64,000 bases of DNA, taken from Prosthecobacter fusiformis. GTDB lineage: Bacteria > Verrucomicrobiota > Verrucomicrobiia > Verrucomicrobiales > Verrucomicrobiaceae. The position numbers and the translations under genes are program-made. The notes below the pieces were generated by a model that made no database searches, was not told the origin of the DNA, and worked only from the letters and a program-made list of their open reading frames with translations. The stretch lies in NCBI RefSeq assembly GCF_004364345.1, contig NZ_SOCA01000001.1, positions 1,178,001 through 1,242,000 on the forward strand. The letters run 5' to 3'. Below, in pieces: positions 43,555 to 52,829 of the stretch (position 1 is the first letter of the stretch; the number at the start of each line of letters is the position of its first letter).

Positions 43555-45048
43555 ATGCGATTGTATGTGGCCAGTCTCTTATTCCTCATCAGCACCACTA
43601 TTCTGGCCCAAGTGGAGCCTGGACCTGACAGTCCGGGCCTAGACTCGGGCGTGCTAGGCCGCCTGGATCACACGCAAAGGAAGCATGATGATGGCGATGT
43701 GCTGAAATCCTTCACAAGGGCAGTGGATACGGAGGACCTGAAGCTGGATCACTTCAGCCTGTCCTTTCAGCTCTTCACAGACGGCCAGCAGCCAAGGGAT
43801 GCAGTTCCGCTCGTAAAGGCGGAGCATTTTCAAATTATACTCAAAAACGGGACGGACCTGGATCTTCAAATCAGCACTCCTGCAGGTGCAAAACTCGACC
43901 TCAATGTACCTCTTCCTGCAAACGAACTCTCCAAGGCGGAAATGCATCATATCGTGCTGCGAGTGAGAAGAGAGGCACGCCAGTCGCTGACCGGACTGTG
44001 GGTGGACGGGGTCGAGCTTGCCAGCGGGCCGCTGGCACCTGGAGCTATTCCTTTAGCGAAAGGTTCGCTCATGATCGGGGACAATGCCTTCCGGGGAGTG
44101 GTGTCAGATGTCCGTCTCTATGACCGCGCTTTGTCCAGACTGGAAATTTTGGAACTGGGACAAAAAATTCCAGTCAAATCAAAGTCCAGTCCAAAGGACA
44201 TGTACAACTTTGAAATCATGAAGGATGAGGTCATCGCGGTGCTTGGAGGCACGGAAGCCGTGGCAGTGATGGAGGAAGGCAGCCTGGAATCCGTGATCCT
44301 TTTAGGCCATGCCGACAAGCACCCAAAAATGCGCTCCCTGGCCTGGGAAACGGACACGGTATTCCGTCAGGATCGCCCGCTGAATTTTGGAGATTTGCGC
44401 CAGCAATTGCAACGTACGACAGCCACCTGCACCGTGATGATGTTTGGCCGTCAGGAGTGCCTAGAGCGTGGGGAGGAAGGACTCGCAGACTTTCGAGAAG
44501 CCTTGAATAAAATGGTCAAGGCATGCGCTGAAATCACTCCGCGGTTGGTGCTGGTGGAGGCTGCGCCGTTTGAAAAGAAAGCCGCGCCGCTACGGGATCT
44601 CAGTCTGCTGAATCCAGTGCTGGTGAAGTATAACGAAGTCATCCGCGAAATAGCGCAGGCACATGGGGCCTACTATGCAGGTTCCTCCGAAGGATGGAAC
44701 CATGCCCGCCCGCAGCCGATGACCATGGACGGCGTCAACCTTACCCAGTCAGGAGCACGTGAAGTCGGGCTGCGGGTGCTGACGACCAGCATGCTGCCGG
44801 AAAGTAAAGCCGCCCAGGAATTGAAGGCGGACATCATGATGAAGAACAAACTCTGGCACGACTACTGGAGGCCCTCCAACTGGGCCTTTCTGCATGGTGA
44901 CCGCACTTCCCAGCCGAGCAGCCGAGACCATCTGGACCCCAGACGACGCTGGTTCCCAGCGGAGCTGGAGAAGTATCAAGCATTGATCAAAGCCAAGGAA
45001 AACGAATTATGGAAAAAGGCCGAAGAACTGGGGAGGAAGCTGCCATGA
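43555..45048 (+). CDS. Secreted LamG + SGNH-like protein
   Basis: Starting at the second ATG the protein has 497 residues with a signal peptide (MRLYVASLLFLISTTILAQ). A laminin-G-like domain (about 50-210) shows SRLEILELGQKIPV at its end. It is followed by a SGNH-hydrolase-like segment (CTVMMFGRQECLERGEEGLA; MDGVNLTQSGAREVG). The usual GDS block I nucleophile was not found, so activity may be lost. The last 80 residues, with LWHDYWRPSNWAFLHGDRT, are typical of verrucomicrobial proteins placed before PVC cytochromes. Its stop overlaps the next start as ATGA, so translation is coupled. Confidence 0.7.
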   Translation: MRLYVASLLFLISTTILAQVEPGPDSPGLDSGVLGRLDHTQRKHDDGDVLKSFTRAVDTEDLKLDHFSLSFQLFTDGQQPRDAVPLVKAEHFQIILKNGTDLDLQISTPAGAKLDLNVPLPANELSKAEMHHIVLRVRREARQSLTGLWVDGVELASGPLAPGAIPLAKGSLMIGDNAFRGVVSDVRLYDRALSRLEILELGQKIPVKSKSSPKDMYNFEIMKDEVIAVLGGTEAVAVMEEGSLESVILLGHADKHPKMRSLAWETDTVFRQDRPLNFGDLRQQLQRTTATCTVMMFGRQECLERGEEGLADFREALNKMVKACAEITPRLVLVEAAPFEKKAAPLRDLSLLNPVLVKYNEVIREIAQAHGAYYAGSSEGWNHARPQPMTMDGVNLTQSGAREVGLRVLTTSMLPESKAAQELKADIMMKNKLWHDYWRPSNWAFLHGDRTSQPSSRDHLDPRRRWFPAELEKYQALIKAKENELWKKAEELGRKLP

Positions 45049-48000
45049 AAGCGCTGCCATTGCTGATTGTCCTGGCCCTGCTGACCACTCATGTCGGCGC
45101 ACAAAAAAATGAGCGGAAATCCATCTCTGTCGGTGAACCTCCCACTGACCATTCACCCGCAGCAGAGCTGGCCTCTTTCAAGGTACTGGATGGATTTGAG
45201 GTCAATCTTTTTGCTGATGAAAGCCAGGGCATCGCCAATGCCCTGGCCATCCGCTGGGATGAAAAAGGCCGCCTCTGGTGTCTGCAAACAAGTGCCTACC
45301 CACAGCCGGCCCCAGGTGAGCTGGTGAATGATAAAGTCATCATTTTGGAGGACACCAACGGCGATGGCCGTGCGGACAAGCAGACCGTGTGGGCGGATGG
45401 TCTGCGCATGCCCATGGGCATGGAATTGGGCAGTCCAGGCCAGCTCTATGTGGGCGAAGGCGAAAAGCTGCTGCTGCTGACAGATACCGATGGTGATGAT
45501 CGGGCTGACCAGACGGAAGTCATCTTAAGCGGCTTTGGCACCGCTGATACGCATCAGAATCTGAACAGTTTCATCTGGTCACCCGACGGAACACTGGTCA
45601 TGCACCAGGGACTTCATTGTTACTCCAGAGTCACCACCGCCTGGGGGGTGAAGCAGCTTTATGGTGCCGGATTCTGGCGTTTTTGGCCGCACAGTCGGAA
45701 GCTGGAATCCTATCCCACAGGCATGCCGCTAAATGCCTGGGGTACAGCCTTCACCCAATGGGGACAGCCAGTGATGGTGGCTGGCGCAGCGGGCATGTTT
45801 TGGGCACGGCCCAAGGAGGTCAGTGTGCCGGAGGTGCCTGGACAACATGGTATTCCCTATTTTTTGCTGAGCCGCTTCATGATGCCCAACAGCGGCCAGA
45901 TCATCAAAACTAGCGGCCTGCGCAAATACTGCGGGGTGGACATCCCTCTCAATGCACATTGGCCTAACGAAATGTGCAACGAAGTGGTGGCTGGCGGATT
46001 TTTTGAGAATGCGGTTTATCGTTACAAGCTGACTGCTGACAAGGAGAATCCCAGTGCCTTTGAAGCCATCGAGCAGCCGCCCTTGATCACCAGTGACAAC
46101 GTCGCTTTCCGCCCGGTGGATGTACGCTTCGGGCCGGATGGCGCACTCTACATCGCAGATTGGTATAACCCGATCATCGGTCATTATCAGGCCAGCTTCA
46201 GACACCCGAACCGGGACAAAGGGCATGGCAGGATATGGCGGATGACAGTGAAGGACAAAGCTAGCGCCCGGTTCACACCACTGAGTGCTCAGATGAAAAC
46301 AACAGAGCTACAGGAGATAGCCGCAGGAACAGACCGCTGGCCCGCCTACCAAGCGATGAGACTTCTGCGCTCCCTGCCGTGGACTGAGGCCATCCAAGGT
46401 TTAACAAACGATCATTCAAAGCAATTTTTGCACCTTCAGCTCCATGAGGCCTATGAGCGACCCGCCCCCGAGCTGGCCGTTCCAGGAGACACGGCTGAGG
46501 AGGGCTTCAAAGCCTATACCACCCACGCGCTCGGAAACTGGGCCGGGCAAATGCCAGAAGTGCTGGCTAAGCTGGAGCAGCGGATAGGGGACGAGTCGGC
46601 TCTCGTGCGCCTCGAAGCCATCGTTGCATGCGCGAAGGTCCATAAACCTGAGGCCATCAAGGTGGCGTTAATGGCCCTGGACAGACCGATGGACAGCTTT
46701 CTGGACCGGGCACTGTGGCTGGCGGTTCATGCGACAGCTCCGCAGTGGAAACCCTTGTTGCAGCGGGACGATGGAGGAACCTCATTTTTGCAGTCCTTGC
46801 CAGCCCATCATTTGGTTTATTTAATGGAAAAAGACGGCAGCGCGGAGCTGCTGGGGATGGCGCGCGGTATGATGATAAAATGGGAGACACTTTCTCCTGA
46901 GCTATTGATTGCACTGAACAAGGTGCTGGTAAGTCGCGGAGGCCCCGAGGACAGGCTGCGGGCTTTGCACATTGGCCGCACCCATCCCGCGGTATTGAAT
47001 GATTTGGCGACAGTGACCGCACAGAGGCGGTTTGCAGTCCCAGAAGGAGCGGAGGCCATCCTGGAGACACTGCTGAAAACTGGCGGAGGCGACGCCCGCA
47101 TCGCCGCATGCAGACTGGCGGGTGCCTGGAAGCTCAAGTCCCTGGCAGATGCTTTGCGTGAAAGCGGACTGGATGCCCAGGAGGCAATGCCCCTGCGCCA
47201 AGCTGCGATTGAGGGGCTTGGAAAACTGGGTGAATCCCCAGAAACGTTTACCGCCCTCATGGAAAAAGGGCAGGAACCCTGGCCCGTACGAATCGCCGCC
47301 TTAACCGCACTGACTGGAGGCAAGGCTGCGCAGGGAGGATTAAAAGCTGCCGCGATGCTGGACCAGGTGAAGGATGAAAAGACGATGCAGGCTTGGTTAA
47401 ATCCCCTGCTGGCGCGGGCGGCAGCGGTGCAAGCTTTTGCCGCCTCACTGGACAAAAATCCCTGCAAGCCCGAGACGGCCAAACTGGCCCTGACCACCTT
47501 AACGATGAAGGGCCGCAGCGATGCGACATTGACCGCCGTACTGAGCCAGATCATCGGCGTCAAAAACGTGCAGCCGGTGTATAACCCAGCCTGGGTTCAG
47601 ACCCTGGCGGCAGAGGTGAAATCCAACGGCGATGCCGCCAGGGGTAAAGCAGTTTTTTCATCACCTCTCGCAGGCTGTGTAGCCTGCCATCAAATCGGCA
47701 AACAGGGTGGCATCATCGGTCCAGAGCTGGATGCCGTTGGGCGTGGTGTCCCGGTGGAACTGCTGATTGAGGCCGTGGTGTGGCCGAACCGTCAGATCAA
47801 AGAAGGTTATGTGGCCACCACACTGACGATGAAGGACGGCCGCACATTGCAGGGCTATCGCACCGCCGAAGACAACGGTGAACTGGAGCTGAAAGACTTC
47901 CTGGCCGGCACCCTCACACGGTTCCCGCTTACGGAGATCAAAGACCGCCAGGAGGCCGGGTCCCTGATGCCGGAAGGGCTGATTGTGAATCTGACCCGCG

Positions 48001-48053
48001 AAGAACTGCGAGATCTGGTGGCGTATCTTTCCAGCCTCGGAAACACCCCATGA
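45045..48053 (+). CDS. PVC-type heme-binding CxxCH protein
   Basis: From the ATG at 45045 the 1002-residue protein has a signal peptide (MKALPLLIVLALLTTHVGA). The N-terminal half is a membrane-bound-dehydrogenase-like propeller (FEVNLFADESQGIANALAIR; ILEDTNGDGRADKQTVWADG; VRFGPDGALYIADWYNPIIG). A HEAT-like helical region follows (550-840). The C-terminal cytochrome c has CVACHQIGKQGGIIGPELDA, with Cys878, Cys881 and His882. The family is widespread in PVC bacteria and is thought to oxidise sugars or alcohols outside the cell membrane. The 4-base overlap with the LamG/SGNH gene suggests a shared complex or pathway. Confidence 0.85.
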   Translation: MKALPLLIVLALLTTHVGAQKNERKSISVGEPPTDHSPAAELASFKVLDGFEVNLFADESQGIANALAIRWDEKGRLWCLQTSAYPQPAPGELVNDKVIILEDTNGDGRADKQTVWADGLRMPMGMELGSPGQLYVGEGEKLLLLTDTDGDDRADQTEVILSGFGTADTHQNLNSFIWSPDGTLVMHQGLHCYSRVTTAWGVKQLYGAGFWRFWPHSRKLESYPTGMPLNAWGTAFTQWGQPVMVAGAAGMFWARPKEVSVPEVPGQHGIPYFLLSRFMMPNSGQIIKTSGLRKYCGVDIPLNAHWPNEMCNEVVAGGFFENAVYRYKLTADKENPSAFEAIEQPPLITSDNVAFRPVDVRFGPDGALYIADWYNPIIGHYQASFRHPNRDKGHGRIWRMTVKDKASARFTPLSAQMKTTELQEIAAGTDRWPAYQAMRLLRSLPWTEAIQGLTNDHSKQFLHLQLHEAYERPAPELAVPGDTAEEGFKAYTTHALGNWAGQMPEVLAKLEQRIGDESALVRLEAIVACAKVHKPEAIKVALMALDRPMDSFLDRALWLAVHATAPQWKPLLQRDDGGTSFLQSLPAHHLVYLMEKDGSAELLGMARGMMIKWETLSPELLIALNKVLVSRGGPEDRLRALHIGRTHPAVLNDLATVTAQRRFAVPEGAEAILETLLKTGGGDARIAACRLAGAWKLKSLADALRESGLDAQEAMPLRQAAIEGLGKLGESPETFTALMEKGQEPWPVRIAALTALTGGKAAQGGLKAAAMLDQVKDEKTMQAWLNPLLARAAAVQAFAASLDKNPCKPETAKLALTTLTMKGRSDATLTAVLSQIIGVKNVQPVYNPAWVQTLAAEVKSNGDAARGKAVFSSPLAGCVACHQIGKQGGIIGPELDAVGRGVPVELLIEAVVWPNRQIKEGYVATTLTMKDGRTLQGYRTAEDNGELELKDFLAGTLTRFPLTEIKDRQEAGSLMPEGLIVNLTREELRDLVAYLSSLGNTP

Positions 48054-48093
48054 GCCCGCGCCGCATCCTTCTTTTGACCTCCGATATCCCTCG

Positions 48094-48125
48094 AAGTAGT
48101 TCCGAGCTAAAGATCTGAACTACTT
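48094..48125. terminator. Inverted repeat between convergent genes
   Basis: AAGTAGTTC (48094-48102) and GAACTACTT (48117-48125) form a perfect 9-base stem with a 14-base loop. The right arm overlaps the stop codon of the M20 gene. The position suits a bidirectional terminator, but no T-run follows on either strand, so the call is tentative. Confidence 0.4.
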
Positions 48126-49418
48126 ACTCAAGAAATCACACACCGCTGCCGCCATGGCTTTGACCCCGGTTTTGAGGCATTCTTCATCCGCATCAAACAT
48201 GGGTGTATGCCCGCCATGGATGATGCCCTTCTCTTCATTGGCCACGCCTAACCGAAAGTAGAATCCTGGCACCATTTGGGCAAAATAGGAAAAGTCTTCT
48301 CCACCCATGCTTGGGATGACCTCGATCACGTTGGACTCTCCGGCGATCCTTTTGAGAACTGGCAGCGTAGCTTTGACCAGCCCATCATTGTTGAGGATGC
48401 TCGGGTAACCTTTGCGATACTCCATTTCATAGGTCGCCCCATGGGCCTCGGTGACCCCTTTGAGGATTCGATGCATCATTTCGATCACGCCATCCCGAAA
48501 ACCGGCATCATAAGTGCGGACGGTGCCGCCCATCTGTACCTCCTCCGCCAGGATGTTTTCCCGCTGGCCACCCTGGATCGTGCCAATGCTGATGACCAGC
48601 GGCTGGCGGGTATTCGTCTGACGACTGCGGATGGTCTGCAAAGCCGTGATCGCCTCCGCGGCAACGGTGATGGCGTCCACCCCTTTATGCGGTGCAGATC
48701 CATGGGCCATCTTGCCACGGATGATGATGTTAAAGCGGTCGCTGTTGGCGCTATCCGCACCATAGCTATAGGCTATTTGGCCTGCTTTGAGGTAATGCGT
48801 GTCATCATCCATCACGCCCACAGGAGAGACAGAGACGGTGCAGTGCAGACCAAAAATGGCATCCGGCTTTGGATTCGCCATCGCCCCTTCAGCAACCATC
48901 AGCTTGGCCCCCCAATCCTTCTTATAAGTGGAGGGCATCGCCTCCTCAGCAGGTTGAAAAAGAAACTTCACACTGCCACGCACCTGGTCCCGATGTTTGA
49001 CCAGCAGTTCCGCCAGGCCCAGGGCTACGGTAGTATGAATATCATGCCCGCAGGCATGCATGACACCTGGGTTCTGTGACCGATAAGGAACGGAACGCAG
49101 TTCCTTGATGGGCAGAGCGTCCATGTCCGCCCGTACGGCGATGCATTTGCCCTGCTGACCGCCCTTGAGCAAAGCCACCACACCATGCTTGGCCACGCCG
49201 GTCTGCACTTCCAGTCCCAGTGCGCGCAGGCGGTCAGCCACCAATGCAGCAGTGCGCTCCTCTTCATTGGAAAGCTCCGGATGGGAATGAATGTCGCGCC
49301 GGGTCTCCACCAGATTGGGGAACATTTCATCCACCGTGGCGGCGAACAGGGCATCGCGTGTTTCATCGCCATAAACGACAGTTGAAACTCCCATCAGCAG
49401 CAGCGGCAGCATTTTCAT
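48120..49418 (-). CDS. M20 family amidohydrolase/peptidase, exported
   Basis: From the ATG at 49418 the protein has 432 residues with a signal peptide (MKMLPLLLMGVSTVVYGDE). The M20D metal-binding residues appear in VMHACGHDIHTTVALG and FLFQPAEEA. The dimerisation domain includes IIIRGKMAHGSAPHKGVDA and the C-terminus holds SMGGEDFSYFAQMVPGFYFR. The family hydrolyses N-acyl amino acids or small amides (hippurate or IAA-amino acid hydrolase type); a periplasmic location is unusual and follows from the signal peptide. It is divergent from ddl. Confidence 0.85.
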   Translation of the reverse strand: MKMLPLLLMGVSTVVYGDETRDALFAATVDEMFPNLVETRRDIHSHPELSNEEERTAALVADRLRALGLEVQTGVAKHGVVALLKGGQQGKCIAVRADMDALPIKELRSVPYRSQNPGVMHACGHDIHTTVALGLAELLVKHRDQVRGSVKFLFQPAEEAMPSTYKKDWGAKLMVAEGAMANPKPDAIFGLHCTVSVSPVGVMDDDTHYLKAGQIAYSYGADSANSDRFNIIIRGKMAHGSAPHKGVDAITVAAEAITALQTIRSRQTNTRQPLVISIGTIQGGQRENILAEEVQMGGTVRTYDAGFRDGVIEMMHRILKGVTEAHGATYEMEYRKGYPSILNNDGLVKATLPVLKRIAGESNVIEVIPSMGGEDFSYFAQMVPGFYFRLGVANEEKGIIHGGHTPMFDADEECLKTGVKAMAAAVCDFLSK

Positions 49419-49522
49419 GATCGCCAGAGTATGAATGCAGCCACAGGCTGGCAAGAGATCACGTTGGGATTTTCTTCAGGCGCTCTTGCGCGCACGCCAG
49501 AGTCATAGCATATCTGCAAACC

Positions 49523-50443
49523 ATGCTCGACATCACAGGCAAGAAGATCGCCGTCCTCTTTGGCGGCCCCGGTTCGGAACGTGAAGTTTCTGTCAAAACG
49601 GCGGAAAGCGTCGTTGCCGCGCTGAAAAGCAAAGGAGCCGAAGTGGTGGAGGTGGATGTCACCGGCCCGGATTTTGAAGTGCCTGCGGATGCGCTCATCG
49701 CCATGAACTTGATCCATGGCACCTTTGGTGAAGATGGCCAGCTCCAGGCGATCCTGGAGGAGCGTGGCATCCCTTATACCGGTGCAGGCGCACAGAGCAG
49801 CCGCATCGCTTTTGATAAAGGTCGGAGCAAAGAGAAGTTCATCGCCGCAGGGGTGCCTACCCCACGCTCCCAAAACTACCTCCTGGATGGCAGCCAGCCA
49901 CTGGACATTTCTATTCCCCTGGTCTCCAAGCCACCGCGTGAAGGCTCGAGCGTAGGCGTCAACATCTGCCGCACAGAAGAAGAATGGACCAAGGCCGTCG
50001 AAGAAGCGAAAAAATTTGGCAAAGATACCCTGGTGGAAGAATTCATCGAAGGGAAAGAGCTGACCATCGGCATCCTGGGTGACCAGGTACTGCCCATCAT
50101 TCACATCGAGCCTGTTGAAGGATTTTACGACATCAACAATAAGTACCCCTGGATGACGGGCACCGGCAAGACCCTGTATCATTGTCCTGCTGAGCTGGAC
50201 GAGGTGACAACCAAACGCATTCAGGACGCTGCCATGGCTGCCTTTAAGTCCTGCGGAACAGAAGTGTATGGACGGGTGGATATCATGCTGCGGCATGACA
50301 ATGAGCCTTTTGTCCTGGAGATCAATACCATCCCAGGAATGACCAGCAGCAGCCTGCTGCCCAAAGCAGCGCTGGCCGTGGGCATTGATTTTCCGGACCT
50401 GTGTGTGCGAATTATTGAGCTGTCACTGGCCGCGAGACCTTAA
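49523..50443 (+). CDS. ddl: D-alanine--D-alanine ligase
   Basis: Joins two D-Ala using ATP for peptidoglycan synthesis. The 306-residue ATP-grasp enzyme shows the N-terminal FGGPGSEREVSVKTAESV, HGTFGEDGQLQAILEERGIP, PREGSSVGV in the phosphate-binding loop, VEEFIEGKELTIGILGD, and EVYGRVDIMLRHDNEPFVLE followed by INTIPGMTSSSLLPKAA. All expected catalytic and Mg-binding motifs are visible. It heads the cell-division group: ftsQ starts about 125 bases later. Confidence 0.95.
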   Translation: MLDITGKKIAVLFGGPGSEREVSVKTAESVVAALKSKGAEVVEVDVTGPDFEVPADALIAMNLIHGTFGEDGQLQAILEERGIPYTGAGAQSSRIAFDKGRSKEKFIAAGVPTPRSQNYLLDGSQPLDISIPLVSKPPREGSSVGVNICRTEEEWTKAVEEAKKFGKDTLVEEFIEGKELTIGILGDQVLPIIHIEPVEGFYDINNKYPWMTGTGKTLYHCPAELDEVTTKRIQDAAMAAFKSCGTEVYGRVDIMLRHDNEPFVLEINTIPGMTSSSLLPKAALAVGIDFPDLCVRIIELSLAARP

Positions 50444-50569
50444 GATAAAGGGCGGGAAATCTCGCACCCACTCTTTTTTCTAGAAAAGTCATGGCGCTTA
50501 GACTGCGTTTCGAGTATTTAATACTCGCTAATCATCAATGCATCCGTGCTTTTGATGAAATCCCGAAAC

Positions 50570-51562
50570 ATGGCCTCTCCCAAGAAAGCTTCCGCCCCGG
50601 CTAAGAAGCCGCCCCGCAGCGCTGCAAAACGGCAGTCTCGCTGGGCAGGTGGTGTGACCATGGATGTCTGCCTACGGGTGGATTCGCCCAAGATTCGTGA
50701 AATGGAAAAGCAGGCCGCCCAGCGGAGAGGCTTTAAATGGGCACTCGGCCTCATCATCATCATCTGTTTTCTGGCTCTGCTGAAGATCACAGTCCAGGAA
50801 TCCATTCTCAAAAATCCTCAGTTTGAGCTGCGGGATGTGGCCGTACAGACCAGTGGTCCACTCACGGTGGAAAAAATCGTGCGAGCAACCCTGCTCACCC
50901 GTGGAGAAAACCTTCTCTCCATCAATATGCGCGCTCTGCATACCCGCCTGCGCCAGCTCCCGCCCGTGAAGGACGTATCCATCCAACGTGATTTTGATGC
51001 TGGTTTGATGACTCTGCGCATCACCCAAAGGCAGCCCGTGGCCTGGCTGGACTGCCCAAAGTTGGGCATGATTCCTTGTCGGCCGGAGGTCGGTTATCTT
51101 TTGGATCATGAAGCCGTGCCTTTCCCCTGCGATGTCGTGACGGAATCCACCGTCGGCCTGCCAGTGATCCGTTATGCTGATCTCTCGCAAAAGACAGCGG
51201 GGACCGCCATTCAGGATCTTCAATTGACGGCAGCACTCAGGCTGCTGAAGGAATTGGAACTGCGCTTTGAGCAAGGCCAGCCGCAAGTCCGTAGCATTGA
51301 AATCCAGACCCCTTATTCCATGGTGGCCAGTTTTGCGGATAAATCGGTCATTACCTTTGGCGTCGATGACCTGGATTTGCAGCTTGCCCGTCTGGACAGA
51401 GTCCGCATCGAAGCACGGCTTCGTCAATGGGAGATCGGGACACTCAATCTTCTGGCCCGGCAGAATGTTCCCATCACTTTCCGCAAAGCACCTGACCTTG
51501 CCGGCTTGCAACCTCAAAGCAGCCCTACCGTTTCTGTTTCAAAATCCACCTCTGTCCGTTGA
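50570..51562 (+). CDS. ftsQ: Cell division protein FtsQ
   Basis: Single-pass inner-membrane protein of the division complex. The product of about 330 residues has a basic cytoplasmic N-terminus (SPKKASAPAKKPPRSAAKRQ), one membrane helix (WALGLIIIICFLALLKITV) and a POTRA-like domain (FELRDVAVQTSGPLTVEKIV). LRITQRQPVAWLDC lies at the start of the FtsQ domain. The start is uncertain: ATG codons at 50555 and 50570 and a GTG at 50546 are in frame. Its place between ddl and ftsA supports the identification even though sequence conservation is low. Confidence 0.85.
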   Translation: MASPKKASAPAKKPPRSAAKRQSRWAGGVTMDVCLRVDSPKIREMEKQAAQRRGFKWALGLIIIICFLALLKITVQESILKNPQFELRDVAVQTSGPLTVEKIVRATLLTRGENLLSINMRALHTRLRQLPPVKDVSIQRDFDAGLMTLRITQRQPVAWLDCPKLGMIPCRPEVGYLLDHEAVPFPCDVVTESTVGLPVIRYADLSQKTAGTAIQDLQLTAALRLLKELELRFEQGQPQVRSIEIQTPYSMVASFADKSVITFGVDDLDLQLARLDRVRIEARLRQWEIGTLNLLARQNVPITFRKAPDLAGLQPQSSPTVSVSKSTSVR

Positions 51563-51568
51563 ATCATT

Positions 51569-52783
51569 ATGGCGAAGACCACCATCTATGCAGGCCTGGA
51601 AATCGGCACCAGCAAGATCTGCGTCGTCGTCGGGGAGGCGAAGCGTGACGGCACCATCAAAATCCTTGGCGTCGGTACCGCACCTTCACGCGGCGTCCGC
51701 AAAGGGGAGATTGTGGATTTTGATACCGTCCATACCTGCCTGAATGATGCGTTGGTCAGGGCGGAGGATTACAGTGATGTGATGATCCGCAATGTCTTCC
51801 TGGGAGTGAGTGGCGGCCATATCGAAAGCATCAACAATCGTGGCTGCTACCGCCTGCCAGCGGACCAGTCGGAGATTACCGAAGATGATGTCGAGGAGGT
51901 GAAGGAAATCGCCCGCAACGTTCCTGCTCCGCAGGACAGCATCTCCATGCACAGCGTCACCCGCCAGTACATCGTGGATGGCGTGGAGGCTGTTCGTCAG
52001 CCCATCGGGCGTCAGGCCCGGCAGTTGGAGGCGGATTATCACATCGTCCACGGCAGCCTCCCTAGAATTCAAAATTCCATCAAGTGCGTGAAGGAAGTAC
52101 CCCTGGAAGTGGAGGATGTCGTTTTTAATGGCATCGCTGCAGCTCAGGTCGTGCTGAATCGCGAGGCCAAACGTGAAGGAGCCCTGATGATTGACCTTGG
52201 CGGTGGCACGGCTGATTTCGTACTTTATAAAGACGGTATGCTGACCATTTCCGGCTGCATTCCCCTGGGCGGAGACCACATCAGCCAGGACATCGCCATG
52301 GCGTTGCAGATCCCTCATGGGCGGGCCGAAGCGTTGAAAGTCAACGAGGGAAGCTGCGAATACGAAGATGTCCCCCCCGGGGAAATGGTTCGTGTGGAAG
52401 ATGATACTGGCTATGTTCTGGGCGAGGTCGAACGAGCATTTCTGAACGAGGTGATCTACCTTCGGGTACGAGAAATCCTGGAGCAGGTGCATCAACGTTG
52501 CGAGGGGCATGTAGGCCAATTGGCAGCCGGTCTTTATCTCACCGGAGGTACGAGCCTGTTAAAAGGGATTGACGTCGTGGCCCGCGAAGTGTTTGGAATG
52601 AAGGTAACGCGTGCTGGTTCAGCTCCCGTCAGTGGTGTGACTGCCACTTTCGAGAACCCTCAATTTTCCGCGCCCATCGGCCTTATTCGTTATGCGCAGA
52701 TTTTGGATCAAGAGAAGCCCTTCCTGTCACCGCTCAAACGGCTGGCACACCGGATGGCCGACCTCCTCTCTGTCGCTATTTGA
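51569..52783 (+). CDS. ftsA: Cell division protein FtsA
   Basis: Actin-like ATPase that tethers FtsZ to the membrane. The 404 residues begin with AGLEIGTSKICVVVGEAKRD (phosphate 1), contain the SHS2 domain region near VRKGEIVDFDTVHTCLNDAL, LMIDLGGGTADFVLYKDGML (phosphate 2) and LAAGLYLTGGTSLLKGIDVV (adenosine motif). The C-terminal SPLKRLAHRMADLLSVA could be the amphipathic membrane-targeting helix. It begins 6 bases after ftsQ and ends 46 bases before ftsZ. Confidence 0.95.
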   Translation: MAKTTIYAGLEIGTSKICVVVGEAKRDGTIKILGVGTAPSRGVRKGEIVDFDTVHTCLNDALVRAEDYSDVMIRNVFLGVSGGHIESINNRGCYRLPADQSEITEDDVEEVKEIARNVPAPQDSISMHSVTRQYIVDGVEAVRQPIGRQARQLEADYHIVHGSLPRIQNSIKCVKEVPLEVEDVVFNGIAAAQVVLNREAKREGALMIDLGGGTADFVLYKDGMLTISGCIPLGGDHISQDIAMALQIPHGRAEALKVNEGSCEYEDVPPGEMVRVEDDTGYVLGEVERAFLNEVIYLRVREILEQVHQRCEGHVGQLAAGLYLTGGTSLLKGIDVVAREVFGMKVTRAGSAPVSGVTATFENPQFSAPIGLIRYAQILDQEKPFLSPLKRLAHRMADLLSVAI

Positions 52784-52829
52784 TTTTCACTCCGCATCCA
52801 CTTACCCAACATTTTAACCGAGCCGTTTT

